38,148 bases of DNA, from the NCBI GenBank assembly GCA_035534615.1, contig DATLRO010000107.1, positions 1 through 38,148 on the forward strand, given 5' to 3'. The notes beneath the pieces are model-generated. The model saw nothing but the letters and a program-made list of their open reading frames with translations, made no database searches and was not told the DNA's origin. The position numbers and the translations under genes were made by a program. This stretch comes from JAGWRA01 sp035534615. GTDB lineage: Bacteria > Acidobacteriota > Vicinamibacteria > Vicinamibacterales > CAVVIG01. Shown here piece by piece: positions 1 to 8,515 of the stretch. Within the stretch, counting starts at the first letter, position 1, and the number at the start of each line of letters is the position of its first letter.

Positions 1-133
1 CGGTCGCGTCGTACGCGTCGTAGAACGCGTGCTCGCGGGGATCGGGGGCCGACGTGACGTACATCCCCTTGTGCCGGAGATTCGCGCAGTGGGACGCGTT
101 GACGAGACGGGACGCGGGTGCTGGATGTTCCAT
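1..133 (-). CDS. Hypothetical protein, N-terminal fragment (runs off left edge)
   Basis: Reading the minus strand from an ATG at 133 gives 44 open codons to the window edge, with almost every third base G or C, as in the neighbouring genes. The visible protein begins MEHPAPASRLVNASHCANLR and continues with KGMYVTSAPDPREHAFYDAYDAT. In-frame ATGs also lie at 142 and 157, so the start is uncertain; an AGAGG stretch sits about nine bases before the ATG at 133. It lies only 24-48 bases after the FAD-subunit stop and on the same strand, so it is probably the fourth gene of the aldehyde oxidoreductase operon. The C/H/K-containing N-terminus is not assigned to a family here. Confidence 0.55.
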   Translation of the reverse strand, partial: MEHPAPASRLVNASHCANLRHKGMYVTSAPDPREHAFYDAYDAT

Positions 134-180
134 GGAGCCCATCCTCTGCTGACTCATCTCACGACGCCGGGCGCGCGCGG

Positions 181-1164
181 CTACGCCGTCTTCAGGCCGC
201 CGGCCTTCAGAATGGCGCGGGCGACCGCGGTGCGGGCGACGCGCATCTTGTAGGCGTTGCCGCTCATCGGCTTCGCCGGCCGCACCGCCGCCTGTCCGGC
301 CCGGTCGGCCGTCTCCTCGCTGATCGTCCTGCCGGCGAGCGCCTGCTCGGCTTCGTGCGACCGCCACGGCACCGGCGCCACCGCCCCCATCACCACGCGG
401 GCGGAGTGGATCGTGTCGCCCTGCATCGCGAGCACCACCGACGCGAAGGCGAGCGGCCAGTCGTGCGCCTGCTTGAACCGGACCTCGTAGCTCGCGCTCT
501 TCACCTGGCCGGGGGCCGGCAGCGTCACATGCGTCAGCAGCTCGTTCGGCTGGAGCACGTTCTCGCCGTACAGGTTGTGGTCGGGCATCTGGAAGTACTG
601 CCCGGCGTCGACGTCGCGGACGCCCGACGGTCCGGCAATCCGGAACGTCGCGCCGTAGGCGACGCAGGCGACCGCCAGGCTCGACGGATGGACGATATGG
701 CACGGCCCGTCGCCGAAGATGGCGTGGAACTGGTTCTCGCCGTTCACCGAAAAGCAGGTCGCCCCGCCCTTCTTCAGGCAGTGGAACTCCTCGTTCCGGA
801 AGTACCAGCACCGGGGCCGCTGGTTGAGATTGCCGCCGACGGTGCCGGCATGCCGGATCTGGGGCGTCCCGATCTGATCGGCGAGCTCGACCAGGGCGGG
901 ATACATCTGCCCCATCCCGGCGTGCTCGACGATGTCGATCAGCTTCACGGCCGATCCGATCCGCATGCCGCCGTCCGGCGTCCGGGCGATCGTCGCGTCG
1001 AGCGTCTTGACGTTGACCAGCCGCTCGGGCGTGACGATGTAGTCCTTCATCAGGCCGAGCAGATCCATCCCCCCGCCAATCGCGAGGATCCGGTTGCGCT
1101 CCGTCCCCAGCGACGCGAGGGCGTCCTTCTCACTGCGGGCGTCGACGTAGCTGAACGCTTTCAC
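181..1164 (-). CDS. Aldehyde/xanthine oxidoreductase FAD-binding subunit with 4Fe-4S insertion (PaoB/YagS type)
   Basis: FAD subunit (327 aa) of a molybdenum hydroxylase, carrying electrons between the iron-sulfur subunit and the acceptor. The N-terminal segment (around residues 25-60, with IGGGMDLLGLMKD) fits the FAD-binding PCMH fold. The segment near residues 110-155 carries four cysteines in the pattern RCWYFR, FHCLKKGG, ATCFSVNGEN and GPCHIVHPSS. This matches the 4Fe-4S loop of the PaoB/YagS and 4-hydroxybenzoyl-CoA reductase FAD subunits rather than plain xanthine dehydrogenase. The GTG start at 1164 shares four bases with the stop of the molybdopterin subunit (GTGA), indicating translational coupling. 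A longer reading frame upstream in this frame is only the shadow of the molybdopterin gene. Confidence 0.92.
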   Translation of the reverse strand: MKAFSYVDARSEKDALASLGTERNRILAIGGGMDLLGLMKDYIVTPERLVNVKTLDATIARTPDGGMRIGSAVKLIDIVEHAGMGQMYPALVELADQIGTPQIRHAGTVGGNLNQRPRCWYFRNEEFHCLKKGGATCFSVNGENQFHAIFGDGPCHIVHPSSLAVACVAYGATFRIAGPSGVRDVDAGQYFQMPDHNLYGENVLQPNELLTHVTLPAPGQVKSASYEVRFKQAHDWPLAFASVVLAMQGDTIHSARVVMGAVAPVPWRSHEAEQALAGRTISEETADRAGQAAVRPAKPMSGNAYKMRVARTAVARAILKAGGLKTA

Positions 1165-3350
1165 CGCGTCCCTCCTGCCCGTTCCTGTTCGAGGGCGGCC
1201 AGCACCCGGGCGGGCGTCATCGGCAGACTGCGCAGCCGCACGCCGATCGCGTTGGCGATGGCGTTGCCGATCGCCGCGGCGGTGGCGACCGCCGGCGGCT
1301 CGCCGAGCCCGATCACGCCGCGCTCGGGCTGATCCACGAGCGTCGCCTCGATCCGCGGGATGTCGGACATGCCGGCCAGCAGGTACCACTCCATGTTCGG
1401 GTTCACCATCTGGCCGGTGTTCCGGTCCAGGATGCGATCCTCGAACAGCGCGAAGTCCATGCCGAAGATGATGCCGCCGATCACCTGGCTCTCGGCGGTC
1501 AGCCTGTCCATGATGAGGCCGCAGTCCTGGACGCAGACGACCCGCGTGACCTTCGTGACGCCGGTCTCGGTATCCACCTGCACTTCCGCCATCTGGACGC
1601 CGGTCGTGCCGCTCGCCGACAGCCCGGGCTGCCACTGGCCGTCGACCGACACCGGCTCGGTGCCGAGCAGGCGGCACGCCTCCTTCCACGTCAGCCCCTT
1701 CGACGGCGCGTTCCGCGCGAAGAGGCGCCCCTCCTCCGCCACCAGGTCCGCGGCGGCGACCCCGAGCGTCGGCGCCACGTGCTCCTTCAGCGCGTCGAGC
1801 GCCTTGACGGCCGTCACGCGGATCGCCGGCGTCACCGACGCCGCCGTGGTGCTGCCGCCGCTGCCGCCGCTGAACGGGTAGAGGCTGTCGCCGATCTCCG
1901 TCCGGATCGCGGCGATCGGCAGCCCCAGTGTTTCGGCCGTGACGATCGACACGAGCGTGCGGGTGCCGGTCCCGATATCCTGCGTGCCGCACCGCATGAT
2001 CACGCCGCCGTCCGGCAGGATTTCGCAGTGCGCGTGACTGCCGCGCCCGCCGCCGCCCCACCGGTTCGCCGAGCAGCCGACGCCGGTCTTGATCGGCCCC
2101 GGGGTCGGATCGCCGGTCGGATGCCGCCGGCTCCAGCCGAACTGCTTCGCGGCGATCGGGAAGTACTCGCGCCAGCGGGCGTCCGGCGCGTCGGGCGGCA
2201 GGTTCTTCATCCGGAATTCGAGCGGATCGAGCCCGGCCTTGTCGGCCAGTTCGTCCATCAGGATTTCGGTGATGAAGCAGCCCTGCGGATGCCCCGGCGC
2301 GCGCATCGCGCGCGCGCCGCCCGCGTTGATGTACACGTCCGAGTGCCGCCGGCGCCGGTTCGGGAACTGGTAGATGTACGGCAGCGGGAACCCCGCGCCC
2401 ACGCCGGCGCCTCCCGTGCCCCACGTCTGGCCGTCGAACGCCGTCAGCATCCCGTCGGCCGACACGCCGGCGCGGATCTTCGCGTGCGCCGACGGCCGGT
2501 TGCCGGTCGCCAGGTGCTCTTCCTTGCGGTCCAGCAGCAGGTGGACCGGCGCCCGCGCGGCCTGCGCCAGCTTCGCGCAGATGAGCCCCTGCGCGTCCGG
2601 CGCGAACTTGCTGCCGAAGCCGCCGCCCATGTACTGGGTGATGACCCGGACGTTGGCCTGCGGGATCTTCAGCGCCTGCGCGAAGCCCTCGCGCGTGCCG
2701 TGCACCGCCTGCGTCGACACCCACGCGGTCAGCTTGTCGCCCTCCCACTCGCAGACGCAGCCGTGCGTCTCCAGGCAGACGTGCGTCTGCACCTGCGTCG
2801 AGTACACCGCCTCGACGAGGTGCGCGGCCGCCTTGAACCCGGCCGCCAGATCGCCCGTCTCCTCGGCCGCCCCTTCGCGGACGTTCCCGCCATCGAACAC
2901 CTTCGGCGCGTCCGGGCTCATCGCCTGCGCCGTGTTCGTCAGCGGCTGGAGCACCTCGTACTCCACCTTCACGAGCCGCGCGGCATCGCCCGCCTGGGCC
3001 TCGGTCGCCGCGGCCACCGCCGCGACCTCTTCTCCCTGGAACATCACGACCGTGTTCGGCTCGACCCACGCGAGCGCCGCCTTCACGCCGGGCGCGCTGC
3101 GGGCGGCCGCGAGATCGATCGAGACGATCCTCGCGCGTGGATGCGGCGAACGGACGATCCGGCCGTACAGCATCCCCGGCCGCTGGATGTCGTACGCGTA
3201 CTTGGCCCGGCCGGACACCTTCTCGGGGCCGTCCAGCCGCCGGATGTCCTTGCCGATGTAGGTCGGGTGTGCCGGCCACGCGAAGTGCGCCTCGCCCTGG
3301 GCCACGGCCGGGGCGGCCGCTTCCGGCACCTGGCCGCGTTCGTCAGCCAC
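1161..3350 (-). CDS. Aldehyde/xanthine oxidoreductase molybdopterin-binding catalytic subunit (PaoC/YagR type)
   Basis: Catalytic subunit (729 aa) that binds the molybdenum cofactor and hydroxylates or oxidises aldehyde or N-heterocycle substrates. It has the xanthine-oxidase-family order: the small a/b hammerhead domain (about residues 30-140, DIRRLDGPEKVSGRAKYAYD), the GGGFGSKF cofactor loop near 245, RAPGHPQG near 350 and the terminal GLGEPPAVATAAAIGNAIAN segment. Glu684 in that last motif is the conserved catalytic base. The GTG start at 3350 overlaps the 2Fe-2S gene by eight bases. There is no signal peptide, so export would rely on the Tat signal of the partner subunit, as known for PaoABC. 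The substrate cannot be read from sequence; aromatic or aliphatic aldehydes are the likeliest by family. Confidence 0.93.
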   Translation of the reverse strand: MADERGQVPEAAAPAVAQGEAHFAWPAHPTYIGKDIRRLDGPEKVSGRAKYAYDIQRPGMLYGRIVRSPHPRARIVSIDLAAARSAPGVKAALAWVEPNTVVMFQGEEVAAVAAATEAQAGDAARLVKVEYEVLQPLTNTAQAMSPDAPKVFDGGNVREGAAEETGDLAAGFKAAAHLVEAVYSTQVQTHVCLETHGCVCEWEGDKLTAWVSTQAVHGTREGFAQALKIPQANVRVITQYMGGGFGSKFAPDAQGLICAKLAQAARAPVHLLLDRKEEHLATGNRPSAHAKIRAGVSADGMLTAFDGQTWGTGGAGVGAGFPLPYIYQFPNRRRRHSDVYINAGGARAMRAPGHPQGCFITEILMDELADKAGLDPLEFRMKNLPPDAPDARWREYFPIAAKQFGWSRRHPTGDPTPGPIKTGVGCSANRWGGGGRGSHAHCEILPDGGVIMRCGTQDIGTGTRTLVSIVTAETLGLPIAAIRTEIGDSLYPFSGGSGGSTTAASVTPAIRVTAVKALDALKEHVAPTLGVAAADLVAEEGRLFARNAPSKGLTWKEACRLLGTEPVSVDGQWQPGLSASGTTGVQMAEVQVDTETGVTKVTRVVCVQDCGLIMDRLTAESQVIGGIIFGMDFALFEDRILDRNTGQMVNPNMEWYLLAGMSDIPRIEATLVDQPERGVIGLGEPPAVATAAAIGNAIANAIGVRLRSLPMTPARVLAALEQERAGGTR

Positions 3351-3984
3351 GCGACACCCCCTTCACCTTCAGCGTCGCCTCGAGCACCTTCACATAGGTG
3401 CCGCACCGGCAGATGTTGCCGTCGAGCGCCTTCCGCGCCTCCTCCGGCGTCGGGTGGGGATTGCGCTCGAGGAGCGCCACCGCCGACATGACGAAGCCGG
3501 GCGTGCAGAACCCGCACATCGAGCCGTCCGCCTCGGCGAACGCCTGCTGCACCGGGTGCAGCACGGTCCCCTGCGCCAGCCCTTCGATCGAGCGGATCTC
3601 GCGCCCCTGCGCCTCGATGGCCAGCGTCGAGCAGGCATAGTGCGTCCGCCCGTCGATGATCATCGTGCAGGCGCCGCACGTCCCGCGATCGCACACCCGC
3701 TTGTTGCCGGTCTGGCCGGCCTGATTCCGCAGCGCATCCAGCAGCGTCGTCCGCGGCTCGACGCGCAGGCTGATCGCCCGCCCGTTGACCTTCAGCGTGA
3801 TCGGCACCGCGCCCGGCCCGATCGGCGGCGGACCGCCGGCGCCCTGCGCGTGCGGCAACGCCTCGGCCAGACCGTCGACCACGCTCGCCGCCACACCGCT
3901 GACGCCGACCGTCTTCAGAAAGGCGCGACGGCTCACGCCGGAGCGTTCGCCCGCATCCGGATGCCGATCGTCGTTCGGAGCCAT
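3343..3984 (-). CDS. Aldehyde/xanthine oxidoreductase 2Fe-2S subunit with Tat signal (PaoA/YagT type)
   Basis: Small electron-transfer subunit (213 aa) with two 2Fe-2S clusters. A twin-arginine signal is visible at residues 18-24 (SRRAFLK), followed by a hydrophobic stretch and an AQG cleavage region near 48, so the assembled enzyme should be periplasmic. The plant-ferredoxin-type cluster is CDRGTCGACTMIIDG plus a further cysteine in HYACS. The second cluster uses CGFCTPGF and ICRCGTY. It is the first gene of the operon and overlaps the catalytic subunit by eight bases. A GGGGGC element precedes the ATG. No XdhC/PaoD-type maturation chaperone is visible within the window. Confidence 0.95.
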   Translation of the reverse strand: MAPNDDRHPDAGERSGVSRRAFLKTVGVSGVAASVVDGLAEALPHAQGAGGPPPIGPGAVPITLKVNGRAISLRVEPRTTLLDALRNQAGQTGNKRVCDRGTCGACTMIIDGRTHYACSTLAIEAQGREIRSIEGLAQGTVLHPVQQAFAEADGSMCGFCTPGFVMSAVALLERNPHPTPEEARKALDGNICRCGTYVKVLEATLKVKGVSRG

Positions 3985-4064
3985 TGAAGCCCCCGTTCGA
4001 GGAAGGAAACGGCCCGGCCACTTCGCCCGGAGCCGGACCGGTCTGCTTGTATCTTGAACGACAC

Positions 4065-4094
4065 AGGATAGCCGCTTCGGTCGGCCGAGAGCAA
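4065..4094 (-). promoter_or_regulatory. Candidate promoter of the aldehyde oxidoreductase operon
   Basis: On the minus strand a TTGCTC (4094-4089) and a TATCCT (4070-4065) are separated by 18 bases, about 80 bases before the 2Fe-2S gene start. The -35 box matches only partly. An 8-base palindrome GACCGGTC lies in the presumed leader near 4036-4043. Confidence 0.35.
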
Positions 4095-4102
4095 GCTCAA
4101 GT

Positions 4103-4151
4103 TTCAGGGCTCAGTACTCAGTGCTCGGGGCTCAGGGCTCAGGGCTCGGTG
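4103..4151 (+). repeat. Heptanucleotide repeat array A (CTCRGKR type)
   Basis: Seven consecutive heptads in perfect register: TTCAGGG, CTCAGTA, CTCAGTG, CTCGGGG, CTCAGGG, CTCAGGG, CTCGGTG. The stop codon of the minus-strand propeller/phosphatase gene (4134-4132) lies inside the array, so its last few codons are repeat-derived. The array lies between that gene's 3' end and the promoter region of the oxidoreductase operon. Confidence 0.85.
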
Positions 4152-6648
4152 CGCTGACCGCGACGGGGCGCACGAATGCGGCATGCCGCGGCGGCGGCAT
4201 GATCGACGCCGCTCCCTTGATCGCCTTCCAGAGGATCTCGTCCCCCTCGAGGTCGGGCACGCGGTCAGCCTCGGCCAGGTTCATCCGCTTCGAGACCGCC
4301 GCGCCGTACGCCCGCGCCGAATTCCGCTGGTCGAGCGGGATCTGCGCCGGGAGGTGCGTGAACGGCGTCAGGTCGGGGGTCGCCTGGAAGGCGTTGTACG
4401 CCGGCGTCGCCGCGGCGTCGTACTGGCTCATCGGCGGCAGGCCCAGAATCAGCTCCATCGTCCGCAGGATGCCGGCGGTCGTGTACATCGTGTGATCGAC
4501 GGCATCGTGCCGGACGTACGGACTGAGGATCAGCGCCACCGATCGGTGCGCGTCGACATGATCCGGCCCGCTCTGCGCATCGTCTTCGACGACGAAGATG
4601 GCTGAATCCTTCCAGTAGCGGCTGTGCGAGATCGCCTCGACGATCCGGCCGAGCGCCAGGTCGTTGTCGGCGACCATCGCCCGCGGCGTCGGCATGCCCG
4701 GCGCGGTGTACGCCGTGTGATCGTTCGGCAGGCGGATGATCGACAGGCTCGGCAGCTTCCCGTCCCGTTCGAACGCGCGGAACTCCTTCGTCCACTCGTC
4801 CACGCGGTGCTGGTCCGTGATCCTGAGGTTGAACTGCGGGTAATCGGGATCGATCAGCCCCTGGAGGCCGGGAACGCTGGCCTCCACGGCGCCGGCGTTG
4901 CCGCGCGGCCCTTCGGGGCTCCCCTGCGGGCCGCGCATCTCGTGGACGAACTCGCCGTAGTCACGGACGCTCACGCCCGCGCGCCGGCACGCGTCCCAGA
5001 TGTAGCCGTCCGCCGGCGCTGCCAGGTCGCCGTACGGCGTGCGGTTCGGGCCGACCCCCTCCGCGAGATAGGGGCTGCCGCGGCCGGCGTAATTCGTCTG
5101 ATACAGCTTCTCGGTGACGTCGGTCGCGTAGGCCGCGGTCGAGAACTCGTGGCCGTCGTAGCTGACCTCGGCATTGACGTAGAAGTTGTCGAGCAGGACG
5201 AACTGGTGCACCAGCGCATGGGCGTTCGGCGTCACCTTCGCGCCGAACAGCGTCAGCCCCGGATCGCCGTTGCCCTCGCGCACGTCGCCGAGCACCTGAT
5301 CGTACGTGCGGTTCTCGCGGATGATGTAGAACACGTGCTTGATCGGCGAGGACCCGCCGACCTTCGCCGGGATCGGCGAGTCGGCCGGCGCGCCGGCCGG
5401 CGCCAGCCGCGTCGCGTCCTTGTACGGCGTCAGCGCGTAGACGGTCTTCGTGTACTGCTCGAGCGCCGCCGCATCCGGCGTCGCCAGCACCGAGACGGTC
5501 CCCTTCAGCATGTTGGCGGTGTACTGCCCGTCCGGCCGCCGGCGATTGGGGCTCGGCCCGTCCGGGTTCGCCCGGCTGCTCAGCCCCTTGCCGCTCAGGA
5601 TGAAGATCCGGCGGCCGTCGTGGCTGAACAGGACGTCGGTCGGGTACCACCCGGTCGGGATGAAGCCCTGCACCCGCGCCGCGCCCGGGTTCGACACGTC
5701 CACCACGGCGACGTCGTTGTTGTCGGCGTTGGCGACGAGCAGCGTCCTGCCGTCGGGCGACAGCGACAGGCCGTTCGGCGTCGTGCCGTCGGGCGCGTCG
5801 GGATACAGCGCGACGGCGATCTGCTCGAGGGCCCGCCGCGACGGCACGTCGATCTCCCAGACGGCGTTGGTGTTCGCGCAGGCGACGAACAGGCGGCGCC
5901 CGTCGGACGACAGCGCCATCGCGTTCGGGTGCTCGCCGACGTCGATCGCCCCGACCGGCGCCAGCGTGCCGGCGTCGAACATCAGGACCTTCGCGCCGCC
6001 CCACAGCGAGACGAACACCGTGCGCCCGTCCGGCGAGACGATGCAGGTGTAGGGCTCGACGGGAAAGTCGACCGTGTTCGTCACCTCGCCGGTTTTCAGA
6101 TCGATCCGGCTCAGCGAGCGCGCGAACACGCGGACGGCGTACAGCGCCTGCCCGTCGGGCGACACGGCCAGCCCGCCGACGAACGTGTCCCCCTGCGCCG
6201 GCGGCAGGGCGAACGTCCGGCGGGCCGACACCATGCCGCCGGCGAACGTGAATTCGCGCACGGCGTTCGCGTTGGCTTCCGAGGAGTACAGATGAGAGCC
6301 GTCCGGATTCCACGCGAGGCCGAGCCACGCGTTCTCGAGCGTCACCCGCTCCTCGACGTCCATCCGCCGGGTGTCGACGACGGCGAGCCCGGGCTGGAGG
6401 TAGCCGCTCATGCTGACCACCAGGTAGCGCCCGGTGGGGGACTCGAGCATCCCCAGCGGCATGTTGCCCAGCGTCACGGCGCGGCCGGCCGGCTGGAGCC
6501 GCCAGCCGTTGGGCAGCAGCGTCGTCCGGCCGTCGGGTCCCGGCAGCTCGCGGCGGCCGGTGCCGAGGCGGGAGGACTGCGTCACCAGCGCTCCGATCGC
6601 CAGCGCGGCGACGACGTAAATGATCACCGTGCGCAGGGTGCGAGACAT
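4132..6648 (-). CDS. YncE-type beta-propeller fused to alkaline-phosphatase-superfamily phosphoesterase
   Basis: 838-residue exported protein. A hydrophobic N-terminus (about residues 7-26, TVIIYVVAALAIGALV) serves as signal or anchor. Residues about 50-390 hold repeated SPDG(R/Q) blades such as SPDGRTVFVS, SSDGRRLFVAC and SPDGRTLLVANADN, typical of YVTN/YncE propellers. From about 435 a phosphoesterase domain begins (HVFYIIRENRTYDQVLGD), with metal-site-like segments SYDGHEFSTAAY, FVVEDDAQSGPDHVDAHRS and LSPYVR. This arrangement matches the family known as bifunctional YncE/alkaline phosphatase, seen often in Acidobacteriota. A phosphate-ester or phospholipid substrate is inferred. The extreme C-terminus (APSPEP) is encoded within a heptad array, suggesting the repeat changed the end of the gene. 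Confidence 0.88.
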   Translation of the reverse strand: MSRTLRTVIIYVVAALAIGALVTQSSRLGTGRRELPGPDGRTTLLPNGWRLQPAGRAVTLGNMPLGMLESPTGRYLVVSMSGYLQPGLAVVDTRRMDVEERVTLENAWLGLAWNPDGSHLYSSEANANAVREFTFAGGMVSARRTFALPPAQGDTFVGGLAVSPDGQALYAVRVFARSLSRIDLKTGEVTNTVDFPVEPYTCIVSPDGRTVFVSLWGGAKVLMFDAGTLAPVGAIDVGEHPNAMALSSDGRRLFVACANTNAVWEIDVPSRRALEQIAVALYPDAPDGTTPNGLSLSPDGRTLLVANADNNDVAVVDVSNPGAARVQGFIPTGWYPTDVLFSHDGRRIFILSGKGLSSRANPDGPSPNRRRPDGQYTANMLKGTVSVLATPDAAALEQYTKTVYALTPYKDATRLAPAGAPADSPIPAKVGGSSPIKHVFYIIRENRTYDQVLGDVREGNGDPGLTLFGAKVTPNAHALVHQFVLLDNFYVNAEVSYDGHEFSTAAYATDVTEKLYQTNYAGRGSPYLAEGVGPNRTPYGDLAAPADGYIWDACRRAGVSVRDYGEFVHEMRGPQGSPEGPRGNAGAVEASVPGLQGLIDPDYPQFNLRITDQHRVDEWTKEFRAFERDGKLPSLSIIRLPNDHTAYTAPGMPTPRAMVADNDLALGRIVEAISHSRYWKDSAIFVVEDDAQSGPDHVDAHRSVALILSPYVRHDAVDHTMYTTAGILRTMELILGLPPMSQYDAAATPAYNAFQATPDLTPFTHLPAQIPLDQRNSARAYGAAVSKRMNLAEADRVPDLEGDEILWKAIKGAASIMPPPRHAAFVRPVAVSAPSPEP

Positions 6649-6814
6649 GGCATGATCCAGTCAAAGAGGGCTGCGGTACGCCCCCGGATTCTACCAGAGG
6701 CCGGGCGGCGGCCTGGGCGACTGGACCGTTTCCGCGGTTTGAGGTACAGAAAGGGCGGCAGCACTTCCCTGCAGCGAGGCGGCGCGGGACCGCCCGACGT
6801 GTCCGGCACACCGC
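6649..6814. promoter_or_regulatory. Divergent promoter region
   Basis: 166 bases between two divergent genes. On the minus strand a TAGAAT -10-like box (6693-6688) precedes the propeller/phosphatase gene by about 40 bases; no convincing -35 is seen. No clear plus-strand promoter or ribosome binding site was found before the permease ATG. Confidence 0.3.
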
Positions 6815-8515
6815 ATGGCCTTCTGGTCTCCCACGCAGGCGCGCCGCGCCAGTCCGCTCGACGTCGCCGCGCTGTTCCTGCTCGCGCTGCTGGTGCTGGT
6901 CCTCTTCCTGGATCGGCCGCAGGCGTTCCCCCAGAGCCAGGAGCGGTTCAGCCTCGCCGTCCGCCTCCTGCCGTGGTACGCCTTCCGGTCGTTCTTCCGG
7001 ATGCTGGCGGCCTACGTCCTGTCGCTCGCCTTCTCGCTGATCGTCGGCTACTGGGCGGCGACGTCGCTGCGGGCGCGGCGGATCATCATGCCGTGCCTCG
7101 ACATCCTGCAGTCGGTGCCGATCCTCGGGTTCTTTCCGGCGGCCATCTTCTTCTTCATCCGCCTGTTCCGCGGCTCCATCCTCGGCGTCGAGGCGGCGGC
7201 GATCTTCCTGATTTTCACCAGTCAGGCGTGGAACCTCGCGTTCAGCGTCTACGAATCGCTGACGACGATCCCCGAGGACCTGACGACGGCCGTGCGGACG
7301 AGCGGCGCGTCCGGGATGGTGCGGTGGCGGCGGCTGCTGCTGCCGGCCTGCGTCCCGCGGCTGACGTACAACAGCATGATGTCGTGGGCGGCCGGCTGGT
7401 ACTTCCTGATCGCGAGCGAGGTGATCACCGTCGGCCCGCGGAGCTACCTGCTGCCGGGGCTGGGGAGCTACATCGGCACGGCGATCGAGCGGGGGGACTG
7501 GGGGCTGGCGACGACCGGCATCGGGACGCTGGCGGCGGTGATCGTGCTGCTGCACCTGTTCGTGTGGAGTCCGCTGGAATTCTGGAGCCGGCGGTTCCGC
7601 TACGAGTTCGCCTCGCGCACCGAAGCGGTGGGCACGCCGGCGGCGGTCTCGCTGATCGGCCGCGCCCCGCTGCTGCGGCGGCTCTGGCTCCGGACGGCGG
7701 ACGGCACGGCGCGGGTCGCCGGGACGCTGGCCGCCGTGTTCTCGTTCGTGTTCACGCTGCCGGGGACGCGCGTGGTGCTGGGCCTGGCGGCGCTCGCCGG
7801 CGCGGCCGCGGTCGCGTACGGCGGCGTGCGGACGGCGCTGACGCTGGCCCACCCGCTGCCGCCGGAAGCGGCGCAGATCCCGCTCGCGCTGCTCTACAGC
7901 TTCCTGCGCCTCGTGGCCGCGTACCTGATCAGCCTGGCGTGGACCGTGCCGCTCGCCTACTGGCTGAGCCGGTCCCCGCAGCGCTCGGCGCGCGTCCTGC
8001 CGATCGTGCAGATCGTCGCCAGCATGCCGGCGACCGCCTTTTTTCCGCTGATCGTCGCCGCCATCGTGGCGCTGCACCTCAGCATGAACGTCGCCGCCAT
8101 CGTCCTCATCCTGACCGGCATGCAGTGGTACCTGCTGCTCAACCTGGTCGCCGGCGCCCAGGCCATGCCGGAGGACCTGCGGGAGCTGGCGGCCGCGTCG
8201 AACGTCGGCGACTGGATGTTCCTCCGCCGGTTCTTCCTGCCGGTGGCGATGCCGAGCCTGATCACCGGCAGCATCACCGCCTGGGGCGGCGGCTGGAACG
8301 CGCTGATCATCGCCGAGTACGTGACGGCCAACGGCCGCGTCTATTCGACGCTCGGCATCGGGTCGCTGCTCGACCGCTTCACCTACGTCGACGGCAACCT
8401 GCAGATGATCACCCTGTCGATCCTGGCGATGGTGGCGGTCGTCACGATGTTCAACCGCCTGGTGTGGCGCCGGCTGTACGAGGTGGCGTCGGAAAGGTAC
8501 CGTCTTGAATACTGA
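6815..8515 (+). CDS. ABC transporter permease, fused double NitT/TauT-type domain
   Basis: 566-residue inner-membrane protein made of two tandem BPD_transp_1 permease domains, so one polypeptide can replace the usual permease dimer. Hydrophobic segments run through about residues 17-36, 65-90, 110-140 and 150-260 in the first half and about 300-560 in the second. Each half has its own ATPase-coupling EAA loop: EDLTTAVRTSGASGMVRWRR with LLLP after it, and EDLRELAAASNVGDWMFLRR with FFLP. The family resembles nitrate/sulfonate/bicarbonate permeases, but no substrate-binding protein gene is nearby and the substrate is unknown. Its last 11 bases overlap the ATPase gene. The ATG at 6815 has no obvious Shine-Dalgarno sequence. 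Confidence 0.9.
   Translation: MAFWSPTQARRASPLDVAALFLLALLVLVLFLDRPQAFPQSQERFSLAVRLLPWYAFRSFFRMLAAYVLSLAFSLIVGYWAATSLRARRIIMPCLDILQSVPILGFFPAAIFFFIRLFRGSILGVEAAAIFLIFTSQAWNLAFSVYESLTTIPEDLTTAVRTSGASGMVRWRRLLLPACVPRLTYNSMMSWAAGWYFLIASEVITVGPRSYLLPGLGSYIGTAIERGDWGLATTGIGTLAAVIVLLHLFVWSPLEFWSRRFRYEFASRTEAVGTPAAVSLIGRAPLLRRLWLRTADGTARVAGTLAAVFSFVFTLPGTRVVLGLAALAGAAAVAYGGVRTALTLAHPLPPEAAQIPLALLYSFLRLVAAYLISLAWTVPLAYWLSRSPQRSARVLPIVQIVASMPATAFFPLIVAAIVALHLSMNVAAIVLILTGMQWYLLLNLVAGAQAMPEDLRELAAASNVGDWMFLRRFFLPVAMPSLITGSITAWGGGWNALIIAEYVTANGRVYSTLGIGSLLDRFTYVDGNLQMITLSILAMVAVVTMFNRLVWRRLYEVASERYRLEY

Noticed and set aside
1165..3279. Extension of the FAD-subunit frame far upstream
   Set aside because: The extra residues are an out-of-frame shadow of the molybdopterin subunit; the true start is the GTG overlapping that gene's stop.
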